Shown in pieces: positions 15,922 through 24,883 of a DNA stretch of 64,000 nt (position 1 is its first letter; each line of letters opens with the position of its first letter). The stretch comes from an uncultured Akkermansia sp. GTDB taxonomy: Bacteria > Verrucomicrobiota > Verrucomicrobiia > Verrucomicrobiales > Akkermansiaceae. The translations under genes and the position numbers were made by a program. The DNA lies in the NCBI GenBank assembly GCA_904501975.1, contig CAJGCZ010000003.1:47559-111558 (forward strand), given 5' to 3'. Under the pieces are notes generated by a model, which did no database searches, had not been told where the DNA came from, and worked only from the letters and a program-made list of their open reading frames with translations.

Positions 15922-17454
15922 TTACTTGCAGAACGTATCGGCACAGGGGCAAGCAGCTTGCGTCCACTGAGCCTTACCGCTTTCTGCAATGTGTACCAAA
16001 GCGTGGTAGGTATCTTCCTCATCGGCACCCACCTGGGCAGCCACCTGAGCAGCTGTAACAGCAGTGGTGCTAAGAGCAGCCTCTACATCGGAGAGAAGCT
16101 TGAGGAACACATTGGCAGCCAACTTACCGGCCTGTACACCGGGCTGGTGGTAGGCATTGATGTGAATCAGACTGGCATAGAAGCTCACAGCACGCTCAAA
16201 GAGAGCAATCAACATACCCAACGTGTAGGCGTTGACGGTGGGAATAGAGATAGTGATGCTCTGGCGACCGCTCTCGCTGAGAGCCTTGCGAGTACCACGC
16301 AGGAAGCCCTGCAGATAATCACCGGCAGTGTAAGAACCTTCGACAGCCACGGTATCGGTCGGGGCTTGGCGCACCTCGATGAAGGTGACGAAGAAGTTGT
16401 TGAGACCATCGCGCAGCTGCTGCACATAAGCATGCTGGTCGGTAGAACCCTTGTTACCGTAGACGGAAATACCTTGGTTGACAGTATTGCCGTCGAGGTC
16501 GAGCTCCTTACCGAGGGACTCCATAATCAACTGCTGCAGGTACTTGGAGAAGAGAACAAGGCTATCCTTGTAGGGAAGCACCACCATGTCCTTCTTGCCC
16601 TTGCCTTCACCGGCAGCATACCAGGCCAAAGCCAACTTCATGGAGGCATTCACGGCTGTATCTGCCACACGGGTACGGGCATCCATATCGGCAGCACCGC
16701 GAAGCAGCTCATCAACATCCACACCCTGAAGAGCAGCAGGTACCAAGCCTACAACAGAGGTCTCGGAGGTGCGACCACCTACCCAGTCCTCCATCGGGAA
16801 ACGCTTAATCCACCCCTCGGCAACGGCTACTTTATCCAGCGTAGAGTCAACGCCGGTTACGGCCACGGCCTGTGCTGCAAAGGGTACACCCTTCTTGGCG
16901 AAATAGGCCTGAGCACATACCATACCGTTGCGAGTCTCGGGGGTGCCGCCGGACTTGGAGATAACAACGACCAAGGTCTCCGTCAGGGGCAGTGTATCCA
17001 ATACTTTGTACATGCCATCGGGGTCTGTGTTGTCCAAGAAAGCCATCGTCAAGCCCTCAGCGGGCAGAGCATCGGCAACCAACTCCGGACCAAGAGCAGA
17101 ACCACCGATACCAATAACCAAACAGGTGGTAAACTTCTTACCGTTAGGAGCCAAAATGGAACCGTTCAACACATCGGCGGCAAAGGCCTTCAAATCAGCC
17201 AAAGGCTCGTCAATCTTAGCGCGCAGCTCAGCCGTGGGCGCAATAGCGCTGTTGCGCAACCAGTAGTGACCCACCATGCGATTTTCATCGGGGTTGGCAA
17301 TCACACCGGACTCCAGCGCGGCAATATCTGCATAAGCGCGCTGAATCAGCGGGTTCATCTCCGTCAGGAACTCATCCGTCAGAGGGAGTTTAGAAAAATC
17401 AAGAGAAATTCCCATGTCGGGATAACGCAGGAGCTGCTGTGCATACTGTTTCAT
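15922..17454 (-). CDS. pgi: Glucose-6-phosphate isomerase
   Basis: 510 residues. Sugar-phosphate isomerase signals are present: the IGIGGSALGPEL loop, VVISKSGGTPETRNG for phosphate binding, QGISVYGNKGSTDQHAYVQQ carrying the catalytic His region, and the conserved tail segment before the C-terminus. It converts glucose-6-P and fructose-6-P in glycolysis and gluconeogenesis. It starts from a strong near-leaderless promoter with a perfect -10 and is followed by a hairpin, then by a membrane protein and a sugar kinase on the same strand. Confidence 0.97.
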   Translation of the reverse strand: MKQYAQQLLRYPDMGISLDFSKLPLTDEFLTEMNPLIQRAYADIAALESGVIANPDENRMVGHYWLRNSAIAPTAELRAKIDEPLADLKAFAADVLNGSILAPNGKKFTTCLVIGIGGSALGPELVADALPAEGLTMAFLDNTDPDGMYKVLDTLPLTETLVVVISKSGGTPETRNGMVCAQAYFAKKGVPFAAQAVAVTGVDSTLDKVAVAEGWIKRFPMEDWVGGRTSETSVVGLVPAALQGVDVDELLRGAADMDARTRVADTAVNASMKLALAWYAAGEGKGKKDMVVLPYKDSLVLFSKYLQQLIMESLGKELDLDGNTVNQGISVYGNKGSTDQHAYVQQLRDGLNNFFVTFIEVRQAPTDTVAVEGSYTAGDYLQGFLRGTRKALSESGRQSITISIPTVNAYTLGMLIALFERAVSFYASLIHINAYHQPGVQAGKLAANVFLKLLSDVEAALSTTAVTAAQVAAQVGADEEDTYHALVHIAESGKAQWTQAACPCADTFCK

Positions 17455-17465
17455 ATCAGGCGCGG

Positions 17466-17494
17466 ATTATACTCTCAGAAACTTCTTTTGGCAA
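17466..17494 (-). promoter_or_regulatory. Strong sigma-70 promoter of pgi
   Basis: On the minus strand: TTGCCA (17494-17489), a 17-nt spacer, and consensus TATAAT (17471-17466). 11 nt separate it from the ATG at 17454. Confidence 0.7.
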
Positions 17495-17595
17495 GCTCAA
17501 TCCGTTTAGCTGACAATTTTGAAATCAGCAATCCTTCACTGCTCCGTAAGAGGTGACGGAAATACAAGAAAAAGATGCAGAAAGAGCAAAAATGC

Positions 17596-17623
17596 GTGAC
17601 TTTACGCGGGAATATGGTAGAAT
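17596..17623 (+). promoter_or_regulatory. Promoter of the dapA operon
   Basis: GTGACT (17596-17601, weak), a 16-nt spacer, and TAGAAT (17618-17623). 13 nt separate it from the dapA ATG at 17637. The upstream in-frame start at 17553 would lie before this promoter. Confidence 0.5.
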
Positions 17624-17636
17624 GATTGCCGAGATT

Positions 17637-18518
17637 ATGAAATACAGAGGCCTTTACACAGCAATCGTCACTCCTTTCAAAAACAATCAAATTGACACCG
17701 AAGCTCTCAAAGCTCTTGTAGAAGCCCAGATTGCCGGCGGCGTGGATGGTATTGTACCGGTAGGCACCACCGGCGAGTCCCCGACGCTGAGTCACTCCGA
17801 GCACATGGAAGTCATTCGCCTTGCCATTGAATACGCAGCAGGCCGCTGCCAGGTTATTGCAGGCACAGGCTCCAACAGCACGGATGAAGCCATTGCCATG
17901 ACCAAAGAGGCTGAAGCTATGGGCGCAGACGGCACCTTGCAGGTATGCCCCTACTACAACAAGCCCAGCCAAGAAGGCGTGTACCGCCACTTCAAAGCCG
18001 TGGCAGATAACACCTCCCTGCCCATTCTTCTGTACAGCATTCCCGGCCGCAGCGGCATTGAAATCTCTGTGGACACAGTGGCTCGTTTGGCTGCAGATTG
18101 CCCCAACATTGTTGCCATTAAGGAAGCCGGTGGCAGCGTGGAACGCGTCAACCAGCTTGTACAGGCTTTGCCCGCCGATTTTGCCGTATTGAGCGGCGAT
18201 GACGGTCTTACCGTTCCCTTTATCTCCTGTGGTGCCGTAGGCGTCGTATCCGTTACCTCCAACGTAGCCCCCGCAGAAATGAAGCAGCTGGTAGACACAG
18301 CGCTGAGTGGTGATGGGCTGAAGGCTCTTGAATTGCAGAAGAAGTATTACCCGCTGATGAAAGGCCTGATGAGCTTGGACGGCAACCCGGTTCCCATCAA
18401 AGCTGCAATGGCCTTGCGTGGTGATATGAGCTGGGAGATTCGACTGCCCCTCGTAGCCTTGGCAGAAGAGAAACACGGCAAACTTGCCGATTTGCTCAAG
18501 AACTTCAACCTCCTGTAA
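17637..18518 (+). CDS. dapA: 4-hydroxy-tetrahydrodipicolinate synthase
   Basis: 293 residues from the ATG at 17637, giving the canonical N-terminus (RGLYTAIVTPF) and length. Active-site features: GTTGE at 43-47, Tyr107 in PYYNKP, Tyr134 in LLYSIPGR, and Schiff-base Lys162 in AIKEAGG. It condenses pyruvate with aspartate semialdehyde, the first step towards diaminopimelate and lysine. It is the first gene of dapA-dapB-folK-panB, with intergenic gaps of 3-8 nt. Confidence 0.97.
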   Translation: MKYRGLYTAIVTPFKNNQIDTEALKALVEAQIAGGVDGIVPVGTTGESPTLSHSEHMEVIRLAIEYAAGRCQVIAGTGSNSTDEAIAMTKEAEAMGADGTLQVCPYYNKPSQEGVYRHFKAVADNTSLPILLYSIPGRSGIEISVDTVARLAADCPNIVAIKEAGGSVERVNQLVQALPADFAVLSGDDGLTVPFISCGAVGVVSVTSNVAPAEMKQLVDTALSGDGLKALELQKKYYPLMKGLMSLDGNPVPIKAAMALRGDMSWEIRLPLVALAEEKHGKLADLLKNFNLL

Positions 18519-18525
18519 TTTCATC

Positions 18526-19257
18526 ATGAATATTCTCGTTACCGGCATTTCCGGTCGCATGGGTCAGGCTGTTAAGCAGGCAATTGAACTCAATCCTGCT
18601 GCAGAAATGGTTTCCACTCACGATGCAGGCCAGGATTTGGCTGCAGCCATGCAACCGGCCGATATCACCATCGACTTCTCCTTTCACGGCTTCACGCCGG
18701 AGCTTTTGGCCACAGCCGTTGCACAAGGCAAGCCCTTGGTTATCGGCACCACCGGCCACACGGCAGAAGAGAAGCAGGCTATTGTTGAGGCCGCTAAGAG
18801 CATTCCGATTGTGTTTGCCTCCAACTATTCCGTTGGTGTAAATACCCTCTTCTGGCTTACCCGTAAGGCAACTCGCATTCTCAAGGATTACGATATTGAA
18901 ATCATTGAAATGCACCACCACCACAAGCTGGATGCCCCCAGCGGCACGGCCCGCACTCTGGCTGAGGTTGTTTGTGAGGAAACAGGCTTGGATTACGAAA
19001 AGGATGTCATGCACGGCCGCAATGGCTTGGTTGGTGCGCGTCCGCAGGCTCAGGTAGGCATGCACTCCATGCGTGGTGGCGATGTTGTGGGCGACCACAC
19101 CGTTATGTACGCTACGGATGGTGAGCGCTTGGAGCTTACGCACAAGGCTTCCAGCCGCATGACCTTCTCTACAGGTGCCGTTCGCGCCGCCCTGTGGCTG
19201 GCAGATAAACCGGCCGGCCTGTACAACATGCAGGATGTTCTCGGTTTCACAGACTGA
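18526..19257 (+). CDS. dapB: 4-hydroxy-tetrahydrodipicolinate reductase
   Basis: 243 residues. The NAD(P)H-binding glycine loop GISGRMGQ is near the N-terminus, with IGTTGHTAEEK, SNYSVGVN and the catalytic EMHHHHKLDAPSGTA block. It reduces the DapA product to tetrahydrodipicolinate. Start: the ATG 7 nt after the dapA stop gives the standard N-terminus; the 14 upstream codons overlap dapA. It functions directly with DapA for peptidoglycan diaminopimelate and lysine. Confidence 0.97.
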   Translation: MNILVTGISGRMGQAVKQAIELNPAAEMVSTHDAGQDLAAAMQPADITIDFSFHGFTPELLATAVAQGKPLVIGTTGHTAEEKQAIVEAAKSIPIVFASNYSVGVNTLFWLTRKATRILKDYDIEIIEMHHHHKLDAPSGTARTLAEVVCEETGLDYEKDVMHGRNGLVGARPQAQVGMHSMRGGDVVGDHTVMYATDGERLELTHKASSRMTFSTGAVRAALWLADKPAGLYNMQDVLGFTD

Positions 19258-19260
19258 GCC

Positions 19261-19770
19261 ATGAGCTGCACACCCACAGAAACGCAGCGAGTCATCTTCT
19301 CCCTCGGTTCCAACGAGGGAGATAGGCTCGCTACGCTGGAATCCGCCTGTGATTATCTGGCGGATGTATTCGGCGCCCTGCGCTTATCCCAACTTTATGA
19401 AACAGAGCCCGTAGGGTGCCCCGAAGGTTCCCCTGCTTACCTCAACGCCTGTGTAGAGGTAAATACCGACATGCCTGCAGAAGAGGTACTGCAACTGTGC
19501 ATGCGCATTGAGCAGGAACTGGGGCGCACAAGAAACGGAGTATACGGGGCTCCCCGCACTTGCGATATCGACATCATCTCCTACGGAGACTTGCAGGTAT
19601 CTACCCCCATACTTACGTTGCCGCATCCTCGCGCACACGAACGAGAGTTCGTACTGCGCCCCCTCTGCGACTTGGATCCGCAGTTCAAATTACCCGGATT
19701 CAACCTCACTGCCGGCGAGATGCTGGCACACCTTCCCGCCGGCCCGGCGGTACAAGCTTTTGACCTGTAA
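19261..19770 (+). CDS. folK: 2-amino-4-hydroxy-6-hydroxymethyldihydropteridine pyrophosphokinase
   Basis: 169 residues. HPPK landmarks: FSLGSNEGDR at the start, YETEPVGCPEGSPAYLNACVEV, RIEQELGRTR, and the metal/ATP motif APRTCDIDIISYGD, then the PHPRAHEREFVLRPL block. It transfers pyrophosphate from ATP to the pterin precursor of folate. It starts 3 nt after the dapB stop and is followed within 8 nt by panB. folP and folB are not present. Confidence 0.95.
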   Translation: MSCTPTETQRVIFSLGSNEGDRLATLESACDYLADVFGALRLSQLYETEPVGCPEGSPAYLNACVEVNTDMPAEEVLQLCMRIEQELGRTRNGVYGAPRTCDIDIISYGDLQVSTPILTLPHPRAHEREFVLRPLCDLDPQFKLPGFNLTAGEMLAHLPAGPAVQAFDL

Positions 19771-19778
19771 CTGTGACA

Positions 19779-20543
19779 ATGAACAGCAAAATTGAAGCCA
19801 TCCTTGCTAAAAAAGGAAAAGCTCCCGTTTCAGAATTAACCGCCTACGATTATCCCTCAGCTCGCTTGGTAGACGAAGCCGGAATAGACATGATTTTGGT
19901 AGGTGACTCCTTGGGTATGGTCATGTTGGGCTACCCGGATACTACACATGTTACCCTCAACCACATGCTGCACCATACGGAAGCCGTGGCCAGAGCCGCA
20001 AAAAATGCCGTCGTTATTGCAGACATGCCGATTCACACCTACGAAACACCGGAACAAGCACTGGAAACAGCCCGTGCGCTCATGGCCGTAGGTGCCGATG
20101 CTGTTAAGTTAGAGGGCGGCGCAGCAAAGGAGGAGCATATTCGCACTATTGTGCAAGCCGGCATTCCCGTGCAAGGTCATATTGGTTTGCTGCCGCAAAA
20201 GGTTAAAGAGGAAGGCGGCTACCGCATGCATGGCAAAACGGATGAAGAAGCCGCCGCCATCATGCGCGACATGGAAGCCGTAGTTCGTGCCGGTGCCTTC
20301 TCCGTTGTGATTGAATGCACGCGCCATGCCGTTGCCGCAGAAATCACTAAAGCTTGCCCCATCATCACCATCGGCATTGGAGCCGGTAAAGGCACCTGCG
20401 ATGGAGAGGTAGCCGTGTACCACGACTTGCTGGGGGGATTCCCTTGGTTTGTACCCGGCTTTGCCAAACAACGCGCCAATATCTCAGCCGAAATTACGCG
20501 CGCCGTAAAGGAATACATTGCAGACGTGCAGCGCCCTGAGTAA
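19779..20543 (+). CDS. panB: 3-methyl-2-oxobutanoate hydroxymethyltransferase
   Basis: 254 residues, a TIM barrel. Markers: MILVGDSLGMVMLGYPDT (Mg and substrate site), VKLEGG, PVQGHIGLLPQ, and IGIGAGKGTCDGEVAVYHDLLG. It adds a hydroxymethyl group to ketoisovalerate, committing it to pantothenate and CoA. A GTG at 19773 is possible, but the ATG at 19779 gives the usual N-terminus. It is the last gene of the operon, followed by a strong terminator. Confidence 0.96.
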   Translation: MNSKIEAILAKKGKAPVSELTAYDYPSARLVDEAGIDMILVGDSLGMVMLGYPDTTHVTLNHMLHHTEAVARAAKNAVVIADMPIHTYETPEQALETARALMAVGADAVKLEGGAAKEEHIRTIVQAGIPVQGHIGLLPQKVKEEGGYRMHGKTDEEAAAIMRDMEAVVRAGAFSVVIECTRHAVAAEITKACPIITIGIGAGKGTCDGEVAVYHDLLGGFPWFVPGFAKQRANISAEITRAVKEYIADVQRPE

Positions 20544-20563
20544 TCATCCTTGCGATTTTCCCC

Positions 20564-20605
20564 AAAAAAGGAGCTTCCCCCGTTTGCAAGGGAAGCTCCT
20601 TTTTT
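20564..20605. terminator. Strong bidirectional terminator between panB and bactofilin
   Basis: A 16-bp perfect stem, AAAAAAGGAGCTTCCC (20564-20579) with its complement at 20590-20605, a 10-nt loop, and T-runs on both strands. It serves panB from the left and the bactofilin gene from the right. Confidence 0.9.
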
Positions 20606-20627
20606 AGGTTTTATCTGTTGATAAGAC

Positions 20628-20945
20628 TTAACCGATTTGAGCACGGCCGGAGAGCTTAGCGCCCTCAACCATGGAAAGAACGTTGGTGGTGATGTCGCCC
20701 TTAACGGAAGCGCGCTCATTCAGGTGGCAACGAGTGCTGTTTACATTACCGTCTACACAGCCGTATACGTGCACCTCGCTGGCGCAAATGTTGCCCTTAA
20801 TATCGGCAGCTTCACCAATGGTAACCTTACCGGTTTCGGAGGAAATTTCACCCTCGACACGACCATCAATAAGCATGTCATTCTGGAAGGAGATGGAACC
20901 GATAATCTCGATACCGGAGGCGAGTACGTTTGTCGTATTGCTCAT
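20628..20945 (-). CDS. Bactofilin
   Basis: 105 residues, almost entirely the bactofilin beta-helix: repeated hexapeptide-like turns with small and charged residues (MLIDGRVEGEI, KVTIGEAADIKGNI, VHVYGCVDGNV, VKGDI). The flanking disordered tails are very short, so it is a minimal member. Bactofilins polymerise into nucleotide-independent filaments that organise envelope growth or DNA-partition proteins. No M23 peptidase or ParA neighbour, frequent partners elsewhere, is present. It is last in a pyrH-frr-bactofilin run, 24 nt after frr. Confidence 0.92.
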   Translation of the reverse strand: MSNTTNVLASGIEIIGSISFQNDMLIDGRVEGEISSETGKVTIGEAADIKGNICASEVHVYGCVDGNVNSTRCHLNERASVKGDITTNVLSMVEGAKLSGRAQIG

Positions 20946-20969
20946 AATAATAAAATTGGGAATTGAGGA

Positions 20970-21536
20970 TTAGACAGTCATGATTTCCTTTTCCTTGGCA
21001 ACAACAAGCTCGTCCACCTTCTTAACATACTTGTCAGTCAGCTTCTGAACCTTGTCCTCAGCCTGGCGAACACCGTCCTCAGTCAGAACATTGTCGGCCT
21101 TCATCTTCTTGATGCTGTCCATACCGGACTTACGCACGCCGCGAATGCGAACGCGAGTATCCTCGGCAAGGCTCTTGACATACTTGCAAAGCTCCTTACG
21201 GCGCTCGCCGGAAAGCTCGGGGATAGGAAGGCGAACGGAACGGGCATCGATGATGGGAGTGATGTTCAGCTTGCTCTCAGCAATGGACTTCTTAATGTCG
21301 TTCAGGGTGCTGGGGTCAAACGGCTGGATGAGGATGGAGCGAGCATCGGGGGTAGAAACAACGGCAATAGCCTTAAGCTTCATGCTCATACCATAGGAGG
21401 ACACAAAGATGTCCATGTTATCTACCAAGGAGGGGGAGGCCTTACCGGTACGAACACCGGCAAAGTCTGCGCTCATGCGCTCTACAGCCTCTTCCATGGA
21501 GGCCTCTGTTTCGAGAAGGAGTGTTTCTTCGTCCAT
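20970..21536 (-). CDS. frr: Ribosome recycling factor
   Basis: 188 residues. Family features: MEEAVERMSADFAGVRTGKASPSLVDN at the N-terminal hairpin start, ILIQPFDPSTLNDIKKSI, the IPELSGERRKEL helix, VRIRGVRKSGMDSIKKM, and a C-terminal helix. With EF-G it splits post-termination ribosomes. It lies 31 nt after pyrH, the widespread pyrH-frr order. No Shine-Dalgarno is visible. Confidence 0.97.
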   Translation of the reverse strand: MDEETLLLETEASMEEAVERMSADFAGVRTGKASPSLVDNMDIFVSSYGMSMKLKAIAVVSTPDARSILIQPFDPSTLNDIKKSIAESKLNITPIIDARSVRLPIPELSGERRKELCKYVKSLAEDTRVRIRGVRKSGMDSIKKMKADNVLTEDGVRQAEDKVQKLTDKYVKKVDELVVAKEKEIMTV

Positions 21537-21567
21537 ATGATTAATGATTTGTTAAGAGTTTATTATA

Positions 21568-22299
21568 TTAGGCGCCAATGACGGTGCCAATCTTCTCACC
21601 CAGGAGAGCACGGGTAATATTGCCGCTCTGGTGCATATCAAACACCATAATCGGCTTACGATTATCCTTGCAAAGAGTGAAAGCGGTCTGATCCATGACC
21701 TTCAGCTCACGAGAGATGCATTCCTCGTAGCTAATGGCATCGAAGCGCGTTGCCGTGGGGTCGACCTTCGGGTCGGCCGTGTATACACCATCAACGGAAG
21801 TAGCCTTCATCACCACCTCGGCGTTGATTTCGCAGGCACGGAGAGCAGCAGCAGTATCGGTGCTGAAGAAGGGATTACCGGTACCGGCGGCAAATACAAC
21901 CACCTGACCTTCGCGCAACAGCTCACGAGCGGTGTTACGCACATACGGCTCAGCTACGTTCTTCATTTCAATAGCGCTCATCACATGGCAAGGCACACCG
22001 GCCTCCTGCACGGCAGAGCAAATGGAAAGCGCATTCATCACCGTGGCAAGCATGCCGACGTAGTCAGCCGTGGGGCGATCCATACCACGCACACTGGCCT
22101 TGGCACCACGCCAAATGTTACCGCCGCCCACAACGATGGCAATCTGCAGGTTACCCTGCTTCTGGGCTTCAGCAATTTCACGGGCAATGCGGGCTACAAT
22201 TTCCGGAGAGATATTGTCTTTGCTGCCCGGTGCACGCAGTGCCTCACCGCTCAATTTGAGCAGGATTCGTTTATACTGGGGAGATATCGCTTCACTCAT
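21568..22299 (-). CDS. pyrH: Uridylate kinase (UMP kinase)
   Basis: 243 residues from the ATG at 22299. The amino-acid-kinase fold begins with YKRILLKLSGEAL. VVGGGNIWRG, MLATVMNALS and AAGTGNPFFSTDTAAALRA (phosphate and acceptor sites) and VDGVYTADP follow. It makes UDP from UMP for all pyrimidine nucleotides. The frame extends 13 codons upstream, but bacterial PyrH proteins begin near YKRILLKLSG, so the internal ATG is preferred. It is the first gene of pyrH-frr-bactofilin, 86 nt after argD. Confidence 0.95.
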   Translation of the reverse strand: MSEAISPQYKRILLKLSGEALRAPGSKDNISPEIVARIAREIAEAQKQGNLQIAIVVGGGNIWRGAKASVRGMDRPTADYVGMLATVMNALSICSAVQEAGVPCHVMSAIEMKNVAEPYVRNTARELLREGQVVVFAAGTGNPFFSTDTAAALRACEINAEVVMKATSVDGVYTADPKVDPTATRFDAISYEECISRELKVMDQTAFTLCKDNRKPIMVFDMHQSGNITRALLGEKIGTVIGA

Positions 22300-22385
22300 A
22301 TACGCGAAAAATATTTGTTCGACACTAATCTGCCACATTTGAGCTCTAAAAGCGAGTCTAAAATGTGCCAGTCAGTGAAAAAGAA

Positions 22386-23624
22386 TCAGGCAAGCTCCTG
22401 CAAAACGCTCTTAAGGATGGCAAGACCTTCCTCCAACACCTCCTGCGGAACATTCAGAGCCGGAATCAAGCGCAGCGTATCCGGGCCGGCAGGGCATGCC
22501 AGCAAACCGGCCTTCATGCACAGCGAGTTCACGTAGGCAGCAGGCATGCTACCCTCCGGCACCGTGAAGGAGCCCTTACGCAAACCGATACCACGCAGCA
22601 AGCCCAAGCCTCGCACAGTTTCCACGCACGGCAGGTTCCAGCTCTCTACGGTGGTCTTAATATATTCACCCAAGCGAGCGGCGCGCTCCGTCAAATTCTC
22701 TTTAACAATTTCGGAAACAACTGCCAACGAGGTAGCACAAGCAATAGGCGTACCGCCAAAGGTAGAACCGTGAGAGCCCGGGCCCATGATGGAGGAGAGC
22801 TCTGTACCGGCATCGTCCATGACACGATTACTTACCCAGAAGCACCCCATCGGGAAACCACCGCCAATACCCTTGGCGCAAGACACCAAGTCGGGTTCTA
22901 CCTCGGGGCAAACAGCCTTCCAACCCATGGTTGCACCGGTGCGACCAAAGCCACACTGCACCTCATCAATCATGAGCAACAAATCTTTCTCCTTGCACAG
23001 AGCAGCCACCCCACGCAAGAACTCCGGTGTTGCGGGATTAACACCGCCCTCACCCTGCACCGCTTCAAGCATGATACCGCAGGTGATGTCGGACACCGCA
23101 GCCTTCAGCGCCTCTAAATCATTGAAATCAACATACTTGAAACCAACCAGCAGCGGATCAAATTCCACCTGAATCTTCGTTTGCCCGGTAGCAGCCATTG
23201 AGCCCAGCGTACGGCCATGGAAGCTCTTATTAAAGGTAATCACCTCGTAGCGGGGAGAACCATCAGCCTTGGGGCGGCGATGCCCGAAACGGCGTGCCAC
23301 CTTGATGATACCATCATTAGCCTCGGCACCGCTGTTACAGAAGAAGATGCGACCGGGAATGCCAATCATTTTATCGCAAATCAACGCAGCCAGCTCCTCC
23401 TGCTGAGGAATGTTATACAAATTAGAGCAGTGCATCAGCTGAGAAGCTTGGTGGCTCAGCGCCTCTACCACCGCGGGGTGGCAATGGCCCAAACTACACG
23501 TGGCAATGCCTGCACAAAAGTCTACATAACGTCGTCCCTCCGTATCAAACAAGTAGGAGCCCTCACCTTTTGCCACCGTAATCGGTGCGCGTCCATAAGT
23601 CGGAAGTACGTGTTCTTGTATCAT
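22386..23624 (-). CDS. argD: Acetylornithine aminotransferase (class III)
   Basis: 412 residues. PLP-dependent class III aminotransferase: N-terminal YVDFCAGIATCSLGHCHP, FFCNSGAEANDGIIKVAR, SFHGRTLGS, EAVQGEGGVNPA, LLMIDEVQCGFGRTG, and the PLP lysine in SCAKGIGGGFPMG. The wording is that of ArgD (and succinyl-diaminopimelate aminotransferases of the same clade) rather than GABA transaminase. It may serve both arginine and diaminopimelate synthesis, as in other bacteria. It has a strong promoter with a consensus -35. Confidence 0.9.
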   Translation of the reverse strand: MIQEHVLPTYGRAPITVAKGEGSYLFDTEGRRYVDFCAGIATCSLGHCHPAVVEALSHQASQLMHCSNLYNIPQQEELAALICDKMIGIPGRIFFCNSGAEANDGIIKVARRFGHRRPKADGSPRYEVITFNKSFHGRTLGSMAATGQTKIQVEFDPLLVGFKYVDFNDLEALKAAVSDITCGIMLEAVQGEGGVNPATPEFLRGVAALCKEKDLLLMIDEVQCGFGRTGATMGWKAVCPEVEPDLVSCAKGIGGGFPMGCFWVSNRVMDDAGTELSSIMGPGSHGSTFGGTPIACATSLAVVSEIVKENLTERAARLGEYIKTTVESWNLPCVETVRGLGLLRGIGLRKGSFTVPEGSMPAAYVNSLCMKAGLLACPAGPDTLRLIPALNVPQEVLEEGLAILKSVLQELA

Positions 23625-23633
23625 AGCAACAGA

Positions 23634-23662
23634 ACTCTACTCCCCTACCCTTGATTTGTCAA
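23634..23662 (-). promoter_or_regulatory. Sigma-70 promoter of argD
   Basis: On the minus strand: consensus TTGACA (23662-23657), a 17-nt spacer, and TAGAGT (23639-23634). 9 nt separate it from the ATG at 23624. Confidence 0.7.
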
Positions 23663-23714
23663 GTAAAGCCTTAACACTATGTCCTGTTTTTTCGGGGAAA
23701 CGGTTTGAAAACAC

Positions 23715-23742
23715 TTGACTCACCAACACCGTGGTATAGAAT
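23715..23742 (+). promoter_or_regulatory. Sigma-70 promoter of the 23749 gene
   Basis: TTGACT (23715-23720), a 16-nt spacer, and TAGAAT (23737-23742) within TATAGAAT. 6 nt separate it from the ATG, a predicted leaderless mRNA. Confidence 0.65.
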
Positions 23743-23748
23743 AAAAGC

Positions 23749-24213
23749 ATGAAGGCAAAATACCTGATGGCATCGGTCGCCCTCCTGTTATCGGTAGCAG
23801 TCGCGTTGTTCTTCAGCGTGTTTCCGTGGAAGATTGGTACCCCCGCAGCAGCAACAATGAGATATTGGAGCGACGCTACCCGAGAATACCACAAGCTAAC
23901 ACTCACCAAGACTCAGCTGGAGGAATTGACCGACATTTTAAGAAGCGCCACTCCAACCGTGTTCCTCCATGAACATGAGGGTATTAATAATGAGGATGTG
24001 CTCTTCACCCTACTTTATTCTGATGGCTCGCAGAAGGAGTTTTCTCTTTACAGCAACCGAACCTTCCTCTACGAAGGCTGCGCGGAGAACATGGTCATGG
24101 CTTCCATGCATGGGCAATTCATTCACTTTGGCGGCAGCTTAGGGGATGAGATGGCTACATACCTGCAAAAAGTATGCACGGACCCACCCCAATCTCCTGA
24201 GGCAAGCGAATAA
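23749..24213 (+). CDS. Unknown exported or membrane-anchored protein
   Basis: 154 residues. An N-terminal hydrophobic segment (about 5-27) with a lysine before it acts as signal peptide or anchor; no clear cleavage site follows. The remaining ~125 residues form a small alpha/beta domain with a beta stretch (VLFTLLYSDGSQKEFSLYSNRTFLYEG broken over two strands) and a Pro/Ser-rich end. I recognise no family. Single-gene unit, divergent from argD. Confidence 0.6.
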   Translation: MKAKYLMASVALLLSVAVALFFSVFPWKIGTPAAATMRYWSDATREYHKLTLTKTQLEELTDILRSATPTVFLHEHEGINNEDVLFTLLYSDGSQKEFSLYSNRTFLYEGCAENMVMASMHGQFIHFGGSLGDEMATYLQKVCTDPPQSPEASE

Positions 24214-24247
24214 AACAACGCATCCGCCCGCCAAAAGAAATGTAAGC

Positions 24248-24277
24248 TTGACAAACACCCCTTTTACAGGGTAAGAT
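24248..24277 (+). promoter_or_regulatory. Sigma-70 promoter of the 24310 gene
   Basis: Consensus TTGACA (24248-24253), an 18-nt spacer, and TAAGAT (24272-24277). The ATG at 24310 lies 32 nt after the -10, so this unit, unlike most here, has a ~25-nt leader. Confidence 0.65.
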
Positions 24278-24309
24278 GAGCGAGCATACAGTCCACAATA
24301 TCATTGCGT

Positions 24310-24873
24310 ATGAAAACTAAACTCACACTCCTTCTTGCCGCCTTTGCCGCCTTCTCCGCATGTGCAACGGAAGACGCCCTGCCGGTTGAGCCCGCAGCCG
24401 AGCCCGCCCCCGGTCGCGGTAATTGTGATTTGATGGCATCCAACACCGTGCGTGCCGTCTTCAGAGGCATTCAGCAGAACCAGGACGGAACGCAGACTGC
24501 CATTTTTGAGGTTGTGCAGAACTTGGCACACAAGCGCATTGTGCGCTACGGCGACGGCATCATGCCCGTCGGTATGATTTTCACCGTTGCTTTGGATCGC
24601 AACATGCCGGGGCAACCTGCCTCCATTGTTGACGAGATTACCCTCATGCAGGTAGGCGAAGAAGCCGTGATGATGATTGATCATCTCTTCCTGTTTGACG
24701 AGCCGCAAGGTATCAACCTGCGTCCCTGTGTGCGCATGGCTCGCAAGCCCGCCACGCCCGCCACAGTTCCGTACCCCATCCAGCCCGGTGTTGCCCCCAC
24801 GGCTCCCGTTGCTCCTGCAGCTCCGGTGGCTCCCACTCCCGGCAGCGGTACCCTTTACGGCGCAGCTAACTAA
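24310..24873 (+). CDS. Unknown exported protein, possible lipoprotein, with Ala/Pro-rich tail
   Basis: 187 residues from the ATG at 24310 (a TTG two codons earlier is less likely). The signal peptide MKTKLTLLLAAFAAFSAC ends at a Cys that could be a lipobox cysteine, though Phe at -3 is not ideal. A ~110-residue beta-rich domain follows, then a tail of Pro-Val-Ala-Pro repeats (about 145-180) that may span or bind the cell wall. Function unknown. A 48-residue lipoprotein gene follows after 10 nt in the same unit. Confidence 0.65.
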   Translation: MKTKLTLLLAAFAAFSACATEDALPVEPAAEPAPGRGNCDLMASNTVRAVFRGIQQNQDGTQTAIFEVVQNLAHKRIVRYGDGIMPVGMIFTVALDRNMPGQPASIVDEITLMQVGEEAVMMIDHLFLFDEPQGINLRPCVRMARKPATPATVPYPIQPGVAPTAPVAPAAPVAPTPGSGTLYGAAN

Positions 24874-24883
24874 TACAGCAAGC

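Noticed and set aside
15958..17556. A 532-residue plus-strand frame opposite pgi
   Set aside because: Mirror frame of pgi, Gly/His/Gln-rich and motif-free; pgi on the minus strand has all its active-site blocks and a consensus promoter.
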